From contig JANWXY010000079.1 of the NCBI GenBank assembly GCA_025057135.1, forward strand, positions 1-34,357: a stretch of DNA of 34,357 nt, given 5' to 3'. This document shows, in pieces, positions 16,289 through 24,940 of the stretch (its first letter is position 1; the number at the start of each line of letters is the position of its first letter). This stretch comes from Bacteroidia bacterium. GTDB lineage: Bacteria > Bacteroidota > Bacteroidia > SpSt-205. Under the pieces are notes generated by a model. That model was not told the DNA's origin. It saw only the letters and a list, made by a program, of their open reading frames with translations, and searched no databases. The translations under genes were made by a program, and so were the position numbers.

Positions 16289-17793
16289 GGACGCCTTCGC
16301 AAAGCTATGAGGATGAGCCCAAGTAAAATGAGATTGAATAACCCTAATACATTCCAGAAAGAACTCCGCAAACTTCGTAAGAGTTGGGGCAAAAGCCCTT
16401 CTGGCGCCCACGGCCATCGTCCTTCTTGAAAAAGAGCTTTCACTGCGGCGAGCCAATCATTCTCTACAGGCTGAAAAAGCGTACCCACAAGCAACCCTCC
16501 TAAAAAAAGCGGAGGCATCCACCGCAAAAGCAGTCTCCATAGAGGCTTGGCCAGCCTGGGGACTTCCTCTCGTAAGCGGGAATGAGCAAAAGCCTGATGA
16601 AACGCCCACCAGTGCCCCAAACCAGCTAAAATGAGCATGACGGTGCCTACGATTTGATCATATAGGTCTAAGGTGCCTTTTTGATAGCCCCAAACCGCAG
16701 GAAATCCGATAAGTAACATCCCGATAATAAAGACGAAAGTCCAACGACGCGGTTCTCCTCCGAGGACAGCGCTAAGCCAAGTTACCCCTACCCATCCCAT
16801 CGCTATTAGAGAGCTGATAGCAGCGAGAAAAAGTAGTATGTACCATGCCATAATCAGTACCCGGCCCCCCCATTCATTCAGAACATATGGCATAACAGCA
16901 AATCCTAATCCGAAACCAGCTTTCTCTCGCACATAATCTAACCCTAAAAATGCCGTCACAAGGGGTATAACTATCAATCCCCCCAAACCTATCTCAGCGA
17001 TTGTATTGGCAAGCACCGTCTGAGTACCTGCACGAATGGGACTAAGCCTCTCGGCAGAGGCGGCATATACAGGATACATTGCAAAACCTACTCCTATGGA
17101 AAAAAATACTTGACCCACGGCCGCCAACCATACAGCGGGCGATTTGAGCTCGGCCCAGCGGGGAGCATAGAGATACGCAACCCCAATATGAGAATCGCAA
17201 GTGGGGCACTTGCCCGTATTGCCTACAAGCACAGCCCCGATAGCAATCGCTAATCCAAGCAAAAAAAGCATGGGCATGCCCCATAAATTCACTGCTTCCA
17301 GTCCATCACGCAGCCCACGATATAAAATGAGCCCTGTTATTATCCATGTGATTAGCCAAAAGACTATCACCTCATCCTGAATAAACTCTCCATGGAAGGC
17401 TACGACCTTTTCCAGGGTCAGTTGCCTAAACGTTCCGATCACTGCATGCCATGTGTATCCTAAGGTCCAACCTGTCAAATAGGCGTAATAAGCCCCTACC
17501 GCCATGCTCACATACACTCCGAGGAGTCCGATATACCATCCCCTGCGTCCTAATAGAAAGTGAAGCAGTTCAGGAGCACTTTGTCGGTTACTCTGAGCCC
17601 CCGCCCTTCCGAGGGCCATTTCCATCCAGACGAGGGGCAGCCCGACCGCTACAAGTGCTACCAAATAAGGGATCAGAAATGCCCCTCCACCCCACTTAGC
17701 TGCCTGAAACGGAAAGCGCAGAAAATTCCCCAAGCCCACCGCTCCACCAATCAGAGCTAAGAGAGCGCCTATACGGCCACTCCATTTCTCCAT
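16285..17793 (-). CDS. SNF-family sodium-dependent transporter (LeuT-like)
   Basis: 502 residues, typical for the neurotransmitter:sodium symporter family. The signature of TM1 is clear: ALIGGAVGLGNFLRFPFQAAKWGGGAFLIPYLV (unwound substrate/sodium site, here GNFLRFP rather than GNFWRFP). About 12 hydrophobic segments follow, with QVFFSIGVGFAMYPVYAA matching TM6 and its unwound region. It moves an amino acid or similar substrate into the cell with sodium; the substrate cannot be read. First gene of the leftward operon with the TPR protein and purN. A one-mismatch -7 element (TAACTTCG) sits four bases before the ATG at 17793. Confidence 0.93.
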   Translation of the reverse strand: MEKWSGRIGALLALIGGAVGLGNFLRFPFQAAKWGGGAFLIPYLVALVAVGLPLVWMEMALGRAGAQSNRQSAPELLHFLLGRRGWYIGLLGVYVSMAVGAYYAYLTGWTLGYTWHAVIGTFRQLTLEKVVAFHGEFIQDEVIVFWLITWIITGLILYRGLRDGLEAVNLWGMPMLFLLGLAIAIGAVLVGNTGKCPTCDSHIGVAYLYAPRWAELKSPAVWLAAVGQVFFSIGVGFAMYPVYAASAERLSPIRAGTQTVLANTIAEIGLGGLIVIPLVTAFLGLDYVREKAGFGLGFAVMPYVLNEWGGRVLIMAWYILLFLAAISSLIAMGWVGVTWLSAVLGGEPRRWTFVFIIGMLLIGFPAVWGYQKGTLDLYDQIVGTVMLILAGLGHWWAFHQAFAHSRLREEVPRLAKPLWRLLLRWMPPLFLGGLLVGTLFQPVENDWLAAVKALFQEGRWPWAPEGLLPQLLRSLRSSFWNVLGLFNLILLGLILIALRRRP

Positions 17794-17797
17794 CCTG

Positions 17798-17805
17798 CGA
17801 AGTTA
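17798..17805 (-). promoter_or_regulatory. Probable -7 element (TAACTTCG) for the SNF-transporter operon
   Basis: One mismatch to TAnnTTTG at the standard four-base distance from the ATG at 17793, in a 43-base divergent gap. Confidence 0.4.
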
Positions 17806-17824
17806 GGGGATACATTTTTTGCTT

Positions 17825-17832
17825 TACATTTG
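17825..17832 (+). promoter_or_regulatory. Bacteroidota -7 element (TACATTTG) for the thioredoxin-like/trpG operon
   Basis: A perfect TAnnTTTG match, four bases before the ATG at 17837, implying a leaderless mRNA. Confidence 0.7.
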
Positions 17833-17836
17833 AAGT

Positions 17837-18307
17837 ATGCGACAGGCTCTGACGTTTGGTATTCTTTGGGCAGGACTTTATGCCCAACCTGAAAAGTATC
17901 CCCCTGCTCAGCAATTTCCCCGTTTCTTACTTTATACACTGGACGGCAAGCCATTTACAGACAAGGATTTGCCCCCAGCCCAACGAGGAAGGATTGTATT
18001 CTTTTTTGATCCTTACTGTGACCACTGTCAAAAACAAGCTACATTCCTGCGCGAAAATCCAAATGCCCTCAAAGACTTTCAGCTTATATGGGTCTCTACG
18101 GAGACGGCCGAATCTATCCGTAAGTTTCAAGAAAACTACCTCAAAGGTTTGACAAATGTCTTTCTCCTCAGGGATAAAGATTACAAGTTTGACAGCTTCT
18201 TCGGATATAGCATAGCTCCGACTATATATGTCTATGACCGTACAGGGAAGCTTCGCGCAGTGCATAAAGAAGAGGTCCCGATCGGTCGCCTCCTGCAAGG
18301 TTTATGA
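17837..18307 (+). CDS. Exported thioredoxin-like thiol-disulfide protein
   Basis: 156 residues. A short N-terminal signal peptide (RQALTFGILWAGLYAQ) precedes a thioredoxin fold of the TlpA/AhpC-TSA type. The active-site CxxC is in FFFDPYCDHCQKQATFL, the strand-helix LIWVSTETAESIRKF follows, and the cis-proline loop is in YSIAPTIYVYD. It should act outside the cytoplasm as a disulfide reductase or isomerase. It is smaller than typical TlpA. First gene of a five-gene operon whose next gene starts in an ATGA overlap. Why an exported redox protein leads a string of cytoplasmic enzymes is not clear. Confidence 0.84.
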   Translation: MRQALTFGILWAGLYAQPEKYPPAQQFPRFLLYTLDGKPFTDKDLPPAQRGRIVFFFDPYCDHCQKQATFLRENPNALKDFQLIWVSTETAESIRKFQENYLKGLTNVFLLRDKDYKFDSFFGYSIAPTIYVYDRTGKLRAVHKEEVPIGRLLQGL

Positions 18308-18909
18308 TTGACGGGGAGCGAATACATATTCTGCTCATAGACAACTACGACTCTTTCACCTACAATATCGTCAACCTGGTGAAGTTGGCTGGGGCTGAGG
18401 TTACTGTGCGTCCAGCAGACGATATAGCTCCGGCTGAGATATACCATTATCCATGGAGCGGCATCATTATCGGTCCTGGACCTGGTCATCCAGCCCATTT
18501 AGCGGAAGTTCTACCCAAACTTCTGCGTCCTAATCCAGTCGCTCCCTTGTTGGGCATCTGTTTGGGCCATCAATATCTAATCCACATTTTGGGTGGCAAG
18601 GTAGAACCGATGAAAAGGCCTTTATTTGGCATACAGCGCTATATTCATCACACGAACGAGGGTATATTCGCTGGACTGCCGAATCCCATGCCTGTGGGAT
18701 TATACCATGCCTTACATGCCAGTTTTATTCCCGAGTCCTTAGTGGTAGTAGCTCAGGACGATGAAGGACACTGCATGGCGGTCATGCACCCCTCCCAGCC
18801 TATATGGGGCGTGCAATTTCATCCAGACTCTATACTCACTCCCCATGGTAGTCGTCTCATAGAGGCATGGATACATACACTGACCCCTCATCTGGCTAAA
18901 AATGTTTAG
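18304..18909 (+). CDS. Anthranilate/aminodeoxychorismate synthase glutaminase subunit (TrpG/PabA)
   Basis: 201 residues, normal for the class I glutamine amidotransferase subunit that feeds ammonia to TrpE or PabB. Seen: LLIDNYDSFTYNIV at the N terminus, the oxyanion region IIIGPGPGHP, the nucleophile Cys in LLGICLGHQYL, and the His in VQFHPDSILT. The last motif is normally HPE, so the Glu of the Cys-His-Glu triad is Asp here. The synthase subunit TrpE/PabB is not in the window, so TrpG and PabA cannot be told apart, and one protein may serve both pathways. Starts in an ATGA overlap with the thioredoxin-like gene. Confidence 0.93.
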   Translation: MIDGERIHILLIDNYDSFTYNIVNLVKLAGAEVTVRPADDIAPAEIYHYPWSGIIIGPGPGHPAHLAEVLPKLLRPNPVAPLLGICLGHQYLIHILGGKVEPMKRPLFGIQRYIHHTNEGIFAGLPNPMPVGLYHALHASFIPESLVVVAQDDEGHCMAVMHPSQPIWGVQFHPDSILTPHGSRLIEAWIHTLTPHLAKNV

Positions 18910-19717
18910 ACGAGATATGGCCCCCCTGCAAGTGGTCACAGAGAGCCGCCCCACCTGGAAGCTCACTCATCGGTCAAACTATAAGTTTGCTCATGCCGGA
19001 GAGGTAAGCGCCCCTCCGATAGTTCTTGTTCATGGGCTGTTTGGTGCTCTAAGTAACTGGGATAGCTTTTTAGGACCCCTTACTGAAAAATACTCTATTT
19101 ATGTGCCCATCCTCCCAATATACGAGCACAGCCCTGTAGAACCTTCTCTGGCAGGTTTGACAGAGTATTTGTGGGAGTTTTACACAGGTGAGAAACTTTC
19201 ACCTGCCTTTTGGGTCGGCAACTCTCTCGGAGGACATTTAGCTCTTCTAATAGCTCATAGCCATCCCTCGAGTGTAAGGGCTCTTGTGCTTACGGGTAGC
19301 TCAGGACTTTTTGAGGATGGAATGGGTAGCTCGTTTCCAAGGCGCAGCAGCCGAGAGTACGTCGCTGAACGCGTCCGCTATACATTTTATGACCCGCGCC
19401 ACGCCACTCCCGAGCTGATAGACGAAGTTTTTGAGATTGTAAATGACAGCTATAAAGCCCTGAGAATTCTCAAAATTGCCCGTAACGCCCAAAGACACTT
19501 CATCGGACATATTTTGCCCCAAATCACCGCTCCTACTTGTCTGATCTGGGGACTAAACGACACTATAACGCCTGTTTCTACCGCCTATGGCTTCTATTAT
19601 CTCCTCCCCAATGCAGAGCTCCACTTCATAGATGAATGCGGTCATGCCCCGATGATGGAGCAGCCTGCCCGGTTTCACGAGATATTGGGTCAATTTTTGC
19701 AAAGGGTTTCGGTATGA
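18902..19717 (+). CDS. Alpha/beta hydrolase
   Basis: 271 residues with a standard alpha/beta hydrolase fold. The oxyanion motif is VLVHGLFGALSNW, the nucleophile serine is in the elbow WVGNSLGGHLAL, the acid is probably the Asp in IWGLNDTITP, and the His is in IDECGHAPMMEQP. Substrate unknown; it resembles Bacteroidota hydrolases found just upstream of CBS-domain genes, as here. No signal peptide. The ATG at 18902 overlaps trpG by eight bases. An in-frame Met at residue 6 is a possible alternative start. Confidence 0.92.
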   Translation: MFRRDMAPLQVVTESRPTWKLTHRSNYKFAHAGEVSAPPIVLVHGLFGALSNWDSFLGPLTEKYSIYVPILPIYEHSPVEPSLAGLTEYLWEFYTGEKLSPAFWVGNSLGGHLALLIAHSHPSSVRALVLTGSSGLFEDGMGSSFPRRSSREYVAERVRYTFYDPRHATPELIDEVFEIVNDSYKALRILKIARNAQRHFIGHILPQITAPTCLIWGLNDTITPVSTAYGFYYLLPNAELHFIDECGHAPMMEQPARFHEILGQFLQRVSV

Positions 19718-20394
19718 CGCTGCCTAGCTTGACCTTGGCTTCGCTAGCGCGTTATAGCGGTACTTTTCTTCATCCAGATGCTCCCCTCAGGGAAGCTCGT
19801 CGCCTCTTCCGTAAGTATCCGTACCTTGCCCATTTACCGATAGTATCGGAGGAGCATGATTATTTAGCTCTTTTGCCCAGAAAAGTTTTGAGAAAAGCTT
19901 CACCCGACACACCTGTAAAAGCTCTCTCTCAAATCCTTGCAGACCCTCTACTTCCAAGTGCCACCGTATATGATGCCCTTCACAAAATGGAAAAGTTCAA
20001 CATTACAGAAGTTCCGATCGTCTCGGATGAGGGAAAGTATCTTGGGCTTATTACCACGAGGTCCCTGGTCCGCTGGTGGAGCCACCTTGCTGCTGTCCAA
20101 GAACCTGGTGCTGTAGTCATTTTGGAAACTACTCTGAGTGATTACAGCCTCGCTGAAATCGCGCAGATATTAGAGAGTGACGACATACGCATCCTCTCAG
20201 CATACTTACTTGCTCATGATACGGATCTCCGACGCACTTATATCGTCCTGAAAGTGAATAGTATTTACCTTAGCCGCAGTATTCACCTCCTTGAACGCAA
20301 GGGCTACCTTCCAGTCGCCGTCCACGGAGACGCACTGATGGAAGAGCAAGCTCAAAAGCAACTCTCAACTCTCCTCCGCTACCTCAGCATTTGA
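19714..20394 (+). CDS. CBS-domain pair with C-terminal ACT-like domain
   Basis: 226 residues. Two CBS motifs make a Bateman module (about 1-135): a degenerate first unit (GTFLHPDAPLREARRLF, YLAHLPIVSEEHDYLAL) and a clearer second (SATVYDALHKMEKFNITEVPIVSDEGKYLGLITTRSLV). The C-terminal part (AVVILETTLSDYSLAEIAQILE, RTYIVLKVN, SIHLLERKGYLPVAVHG) looks like an ACT domain, as in AcuB-type proteins. It probably senses an adenine nucleotide or amino acid; no catalytic part is seen. I chose the ATG at 19714 in an ATGA overlap; a reading from 19636 would only translate the hydrolase gene in another frame. Confidence 0.87.
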   Translation: MTLPSLTLASLARYSGTFLHPDAPLREARRLFRKYPYLAHLPIVSEEHDYLALLPRKVLRKASPDTPVKALSQILADPLLPSATVYDALHKMEKFNITEVPIVSDEGKYLGLITTRSLVRWWSHLAAVQEPGAVVILETTLSDYSLAEIAQILESDDIRILSAYLLAHDTDLRRTYIVLKVNSIYLSRSIHLLERKGYLPVAVHGDALMEEQAQKQLSTLLRYLSI

Positions 20395-21023
20395 GACCGC
20401 ATATCGGGCGCATACATATCATCACCGATACCGAAATTCAGAGTCGCTATTCTCATGCGGACTTGGTAGCCTTGGCGCTCCAAGGAGGCGCTCCAACAAT
20501 TCAATATCGGCATAAAGCCTTCAAACGGGAATATGACCTATCTGAACTGTACGAGATAGTTCGGCTCGTCCGAGCGCATCAAAGTCAGCTCATCGTCAAT
20601 GACTACGTAGATATCGCAATAGAGGTACAGGCAGATGGGGTTCATTTAGGAGAAGAAGATATGCCTCTGGAGGAGGCCTTTCGCCGTCTGCCTCCTTCCA
20701 TGATGGTCGGAGCCACAGTTCATTCCTTAGAGAGGTATGGAGAGATAAGGCATTTTCCGATTGCATATGTTGGAGTAGGCTCTGTATTTGCCACTAATAC
20801 AAAATCGCCCAAAACCCCTCCCTTAGGTATAGAAGGCTTGCGCAGCTTTGTAGAAAGTATTAGCCATCCTGTGATAGCCATTGGCGGAATCACCCCTGAG
20901 CGAGCGAAAATGCTATTTGACGCTATACCAGGCTTGTATGGTGTAGCTGTGGTTTCTGCTTTCTGTCAGGCAGATGATCCTGTGAGAACGGTTCGTGAGC
21001 TACTCGCTACTTTGCCAGCTTGA
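20391..21023 (+). CDS. thiE: Thiamine-phosphate synthase family protein (ThiE/TenI)
   Basis: 210 residues, TIM-barrel family joining HMP-PP and thiazole phosphate in thiamine synthesis. Motifs: QYRHK in place of the usual QxREK, LIVNDYVDIAIEVQADGVHLGEEDMPL, VGVGSVFATNTKSPKTPPLG, and the phosphate-binding VIAIGGITPERA. TenI, a related aminase, cannot be fully excluded, but the ND-x-VD-A and FxTxTK motifs favour ThiE. The start is TTG in a TTGA overlap with the CBS gene. Last gene of the five-gene operon; no other thiamine genes are in the window. Confidence 0.88.
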   Translation: MRPHIGRIHIITDTEIQSRYSHADLVALALQGGAPTIQYRHKAFKREYDLSELYEIVRLVRAHQSQLIVNDYVDIAIEVQADGVHLGEEDMPLEEAFRRLPPSMMVGATVHSLERYGEIRHFPIAYVGVGSVFATNTKSPKTPPLGIEGLRSFVESISHPVIAIGGITPERAKMLFDAIPGLYGVAVVSAFCQADDPVRTVRELLATLPA

Positions 21024-21184
21024 GCTGTGCTAATTCTGCATGGGAAATAACGGCGGAGAGGGAGGGCTATCAGGAGTTATAGTAGGCGGCTTTTTTGGGC
21101 GCCAGCGCCTAAGGCGCTGGCGCCCAAAAAACAAAACCATCCAAGCCATTCATCAACTAACCCTACCCAAAACGCAATCCTACA
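21024..21184. other. Intergenic stretch after the thiE operon
   Basis: Apart from the inverted repeat at 21091-21131, I see no gene, RNA gene or riboswitch here. It is the longest gene-free gap in the window outside 1-195. Confidence 0.5.
21091..21131. repeat. Perfect 19-bp inverted repeat with TAA loop
   Basis: Left arm 21091-21109 (T6 then GGGCGCCAGCGCC), loop TAA (21110-21112), right arm 21113-21131 (GGCGCTGGCGCCC then A6). It lies 68 bases after the thiE stop and may end that operon. The T-run is on the 5' side and the A-run on the 3' side, the reverse of an intrinsic terminator, so either strand yields a long stem without a U-tail. Confidence 0.85.
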
Positions 21185-21192
21185 TATATTTG
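21185..21192 (+). promoter_or_regulatory. Bacteroidota -7 element (TATATTTG) for the esterase/ubiA operon
   Basis: A perfect TAnnTTTG match, four bases before the ATG at 21197. Confidence 0.7.
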
Positions 21193-21196
21193 TCAA

Positions 21197-22300
21197 ATGC
21201 AGCGACTACTGAGCCTCTGTTTCGGACTCTTATTCGCACAATCTGGACGATACTGGGACAGTCTGTTCACCTGGCGAGTAGAAACCGTGACTTATGGCTC
21301 AGCTACAAATGCTTTCGGCACTCTCCAGACGCTTAGAGCAGACTTTTACCTGCCTGAACCTGATAATGAGACTTCTCGACCAGTGATTGTTCTACTTTTC
21401 GGAGGAGGTTATATTTCTGGCTCACGCAACGATGCCGACATTACCCATCTCGCACGGTATTTCGCCGCCCGAGGATACGTGGCAGCAACAATAGACTATC
21501 GCATAGGCATGACGCTACCCACAGCTACGGAATGGATTAAGGCGGGCACTCGGGCCGTACACGACTTAAAAGCCTTTATCCGCTACCTCAAAAAAAGTGT
21601 AGTTTCAAACGGCAATCCCTATGGAATAGATACCGCACGAATCTACGTAGGTGGCTCCTCAGCTGGCGCCGTTACGGCTCTGCACGCTGCTTTCCTATCC
21701 TCTACGGCAGAGCTGTCAGAAGTGCCAGAAGCAGACACAACCTTCATTAGTACCCAAGGGGGATTAGAAGGCAACTCTGGTAATCCTGGCTATAGCTCGC
21801 GATTTTCAGGGGTTTTTTCACTCTCTGGAGGTATTCTGCGCACAAGCTGGATATCAGCTAACGAAACCCCCGCGGTAATAGCCATGCATGGCACTGGCGA
21901 TGCAACCGTTCCTTACAAAAGCGGACTACTACCTTTTATATCCCTGTCAGTGGAAGGAGGCTATAACATTGACTCCGTCGCTGCCCTACGAGGATTATAT
22001 CATGCTTTATTTACATGGCAGGCACTCGGTCACGTGCCGTACGGCACGCAAACTTCCGTAAATCCACTCTACATGAAAGATGTGGAAGAGTTTCTGAGGT
22101 TTCACTTCTATCAGTGGAATAGCCGTTTCGCAACGAGTATCAATACTCCAACCTCTCGGACATACGACCCCGCTTCCCGATACCAGGTATGGAGCATAGA
22201 CGGACGATATGTCGGAGAAATGACGATTGACGAACTGCCACAAGGCGTATGGGCACTGCGTCACCCCACAGGACACATTCAGCGCGTGTTTCGCCCCTGA
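21197..22300 (+). CDS. Secreted alpha/beta-hydrolase esterase with T9SS-like C-terminal tail
   Basis: 367 residues. A signal peptide (QRLLSLCFGLLFAQ) is followed by a carboxylesterase/lipase-type alpha/beta hydrolase: oxyanion GGGY in LLFGGGYISGS, nucleophile Ser in YVGGSSAGAVTAL, acid region AMHGTGDATVPY, and probable His in ALGHVPYGT. The last 40 residues (YQVWSIDGRYVGEM...LPQGVWALRHPTGHIQRVF) resemble the second half of a type A T9SS sorting domain (DGR and L-x-x-GVY strands), but the leading YPNP strand is missing, so the sorting signal is degenerate or partial. Substrate unknown. First gene of a two-gene operon with a UbiA-family gene. Confidence 0.83.
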   Translation: MQRLLSLCFGLLFAQSGRYWDSLFTWRVETVTYGSATNAFGTLQTLRADFYLPEPDNETSRPVIVLLFGGGYISGSRNDADITHLARYFAARGYVAATIDYRIGMTLPTATEWIKAGTRAVHDLKAFIRYLKKSVVSNGNPYGIDTARIYVGGSSAGAVTALHAAFLSSTAELSEVPEADTTFISTQGGLEGNSGNPGYSSRFSGVFSLSGGILRTSWISANETPAVIAMHGTGDATVPYKSGLLPFISLSVEGGYNIDSVAALRGLYHALFTWQALGHVPYGTQTSVNPLYMKDVEEFLRFHFYQWNSRFATSINTPTSRTYDPASRYQVWSIDGRYVGEMTIDELPQGVWALRHPTGHIQRVFRP

Positions 22301-23154
22301 GACGCACTCTCCGACGGTTAGAAGCTCTCGGACGGTTAGCCCGCCCTACTAATCTAATCCTGATAGTAGCTACTAGCTTGAGTGCTCAGCTTCTGATTTG
22401 GAAGGAAGTCAAAGACTTTACTCCCGCATGGACAGAGTGGAGTTTGATGGTCCTGAGCACAGTTTTGATTGCGGCAGGCGGCTACTGGCTAAATGACTTG
22501 TATGATCAACCCATAGACCGCATAAATCGCCCCAATCGCGCTCTGTGGGCAGCACGTGCTGGACAGAGAGCACTATTCAGTACCACCCTTATTGCATGGA
22601 TGACAGGGATTCTGCTCGGTGTCTTTTTGCCCTTGGAAATAGCTTTCATCCACTTAGGAGCGATGGTAGCTCTGGGATGGTATGCTCGTTTTGGTAAGCG
22701 TACAGGACTGCTGGGTAATACCCTCATCGCTATACTCACTGGCGTCGTGCCGTGGGAAGTGATTTTATTATCAGAACGCACGACTTACAGCGTAGCATGG
22801 ATGGTTCCTATGGCGATTGGATTCAACTTTGTGCGGGAGTTAGTCAAAGATGCGGAGGACCTGCGCGGGGACCAGACCTATGGCGTACGCTCCTTACCAG
22901 GCAAGCTTTCATATAAGGCATGGCAGACCCTTCTGAAAAGTTTGTGGATAGCTCTGATTGGACTGGCATTATTGCCCGCTCTGGTGTATTTCATCTTATG
23001 GAACAAGCTACCCCTTATGTATCTCGCCGCGACCCTTCCCACCGTAATCCTCCCACTTTTATGGGGGATTATGGAATGGAATAACTACTCTTTCATGAGC
23101 CTCATGCTCAAAGCCAGCATGGCAGGGGGCATCATCGCTCTGTGGAGTCTCTAA
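22249..23154 (+). CDS. UbiA-family prenyltransferase
   Basis: 301 residues from ATG 22249, or 285 residues if a CTG at 22297 in a CTGA overlap with the esterase stop is used; the family-like sequence starts at about RRLEALGRLARPTN. Both Asp-rich motifs are present: NDLYDQPIDRINRP (first, NDxxDxxxD) and VKDAEDLRGDQTYG (second), with about eight or nine membrane helices. It attaches a prenyl chain to an acceptor in the membrane. In Bacteroidota such proteins are often called geranylgeranylglycerol-phosphate geranylgeranyltransferase; a quinone role is also possible. The 52-base overlap needed by the ATG makes the start uncertain. It ends three bases from the convergent ABC gene. Confidence 0.88.
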   Translation: MGTASPHRTHSARVSPLRRTLRRLEALGRLARPTNLILIVATSLSAQLLIWKEVKDFTPAWTEWSLMVLSTVLIAAGGYWLNDLYDQPIDRINRPNRALWAARAGQRALFSTTLIAWMTGILLGVFLPLEIAFIHLGAMVALGWYARFGKRTGLLGNTLIAILTGVVPWEVILLSERTTYSVAWMVPMAIGFNFVRELVKDAEDLRGDQTYGVRSLPGKLSYKAWQTLLKSLWIALIGLALLPALVYFILWNKLPLMYLAATLPTVILPLLWGIMEWNNYSFMSLMLKASMAGGIIALWSL

Positions 23155-23157
23155 CTC

Positions 23158-24936
23158 CTATAAGACCGGCACTCCACGCCCCTTTCGGCGCCGTTCGACC
23201 GCCGCTTCAATGTCTTCTATCCGCCCCTTCGGAATGGCTTCTATGAGTTTCTGCGTGTAAGGATGCTGAGGCGAGCGATAGATATCCTCTGAATAACCAC
23301 TTTCTACCACCTGCCCTTGATGCATCACAAGCAGGCGGTCGCTCATAAACTTTACCACACTCAAGTCGTGAGATATGAAAATATAAGAAAGCCCATATTT
23401 CTCTTGCAAGTCTAAAAGGAGGTTCAGCACTTGTGCCTGGACGGACACATCCAGCGCAGATACACTTTCATCACATATAATAAACTTAGGCTGTACGGCC
23501 AGCGCACGAGCTATGGCGATTCGCTGTCTCTGCCCCCCAGAAAACTCATGGGGATACCGATAAAAGTGCTCTGCCTCTAATCCAACCTGTTCTAAAAGAC
23601 TTATCGCCCTATCCTTGGCTTCCTTGGGATTTTGTACCAGCTTGTGGAAAAGAAGGGGTTCGGTGAGGGTACTTCCCACTGTGAGCCGAGGATTGAGCGA
23701 GCTGTAAGGGTCTTGAAAGATAATCTGCATGTGCTTTCTAAGGCCACGCAACCGCTCCTTGGAGAGACGGAGGATATCCTCTCCCATGAAAGTTATGCGC
23801 CCTCCGGTAGGTTCTATAAGCCGCAGAATAGCCCGTCCCGTGGTAGTTTTTCCAGAGCCTGATTCGCCGACAAGTCCTACGGTCTCACCGGGGTACACTG
23901 AAAAACTCACACCATCTACGGCTCGAACATAATCTACCACCCGCCCGAAAATACCTTTGGTCACTGGAAAATGGACTTGAAGATTTTCCACAGTGAGAAT
24001 GGGAGATTGTTTTGAAAGGGTCTGCTGGCGCGCCCTGTAGGCTTCTACAGTTATCGTTTCAGCTTTGAGGGCATCTTCTACGGTGAGCTTTTCAGGGGCT
24101 TTCAGAAAATCCGCCAGGGTAGGAAGTCGGTTCAGTCGCCTATCTAAGGGCGGCCGGCAAGCAATCAGACCGCGCGTATATGGGTCTCGTGGATTACTAA
24201 AAATATCCCGCACTTCCCCCTGCTCCACTACCTTGCCCTTGTACATCACGAGGACCTCATCACATATCTCGCCTATCACCCCTAAGTCGTGAGAAATAAA
24301 TATCAGGCTCATTCCATGGCGCACCTGGAGCTCCTGGAGCAGGTCTAAGATGGTTTTTTGCACTGTTACATCTAAGGCTGTCGTCGGTTCGTCGGCTATT
24401 AAGAGGGCGGGTTCGCAACTGATAGCCATAGCTATCATCACCCGCTGCTTTTGCCCACCAGAAAGCTGATGAGGATAAGCTGAAAAAATACGCGAAGGAT
24501 TGGGGAGCTTGACTTCCTCAAAGAGGGCAAGGGCGCGCTGCTTAGCTTCTTTGGTAGATACTTTCTGGTGCAGGCGGATAGCCTCAACGACCTGGTCCCC
24601 GCAAGTGAAAACAGGATTGAGCGAGGTCATCGGTTCTTGAAAGATCATCGCTATTTCATTCCCGCGCAGATGACGCATCTGTTTCTCAGATAGAGTGAGG
24701 AGATTAGAGCGTCCTAAGGAAGGCGAGTCAAACCAAATCTCTCCTGCCTCAATCTCACCTGGGGGAGATGGGATCAAGCGCATAATCGCCAGGGAAGTTA
24801 CGCTCTTACCCGAGCCTGACTCCCCGACGATCCCCAGGGTTCGTCCGCGAGGTAAGGTAAAAGAGACATCTTTTATCGCAGACACCTTCCCTCCGCGGGT
24901 TTTGAAGCTCACAGAGAGCCCTCTAACCTCAAGCAT
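23158..24936 (-). CDS. Double ABC ATPase of the oligopeptide/dipeptide type (DppD-DppF fusion)
   Basis: 592 residues with two complete nucleotide-binding domains. Domain 1 (about 1-265): [22 protein letters not shown], signature LSGGQKQRV, Walker [15 protein letters not shown]. Domain 2 (about 318-580): [45 protein letters not shown]. The FQ(E/D)PxxSLNP motifs are typical of the Opp/Dpp/Yej peptide importers. A linker of about 50 residues with a charged helix makes it longer than YejF. No permease or binding protein is in the window, so it must work with distant partners. A perfect TATCTTTG promoter element lies four bases before its ATG. Transcribed alone. Confidence 0.94.
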   Translation of the reverse strand: MLEVRGLSVSFKTRGGKVSAIKDVSFTLPRGRTLGIVGESGSGKSVTSLAIMRLIPSPPGEIEAGEIWFDSPSLGRSNLLTLSEKQMRHLRGNEIAMIFQEPMTSLNPVFTCGDQVVEAIRLHQKVSTKEAKQRALALFEEVKLPNPSRIFSAYPHQLSGGQKQRVMIAMAISCEPALLIADEPTTALDVTVQKTILDLLQELQVRHGMSLIFISHDLGVIGEICDEVLVMYKGKVVEQGEVRDIFSNPRDPYTRGLIACRPPLDRRLNRLPTLADFLKAPEKLTVEDALKAETITVEAYRARQQTLSKQSPILTVENLQVHFPVTKGIFGRVVDYVRAVDGVSFSVYPGETVGLVGESGSGKTTTGRAILRLIEPTGGRITFMGEDILRLSKERLRGLRKHMQIIFQDPYSSLNPRLTVGSTLTEPLLFHKLVQNPKEAKDRAISLLEQVGLEAEHFYRYPHEFSGGQRQRIAIARALAVQPKFIICDESVSALDVSVQAQVLNLLLDLQEKYGLSYIFISHDLSVVKFMSDRLLVMHQGQVVESGYSEDIYRSPQHPYTQKLIEAIPKGRIEDIEAAVERRRKGRGVPVL

Positions 24937-24940
24937 GGCT

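Noticed and set aside
16289-16456. N-terminal extension of the TPR membrane protein
   Set aside because: It lies inside the symporter's conserved C-terminal helix, while an ATG at 16288 overlaps the stop exactly as at other junctions.
19636-19713. N-terminal extension of the CBS protein
   Set aside because: It is out-of-frame reading of the hydrolase's catalytic His region (CGHAPMMEQP); the ATG at 19714 makes an ATGA overlap.
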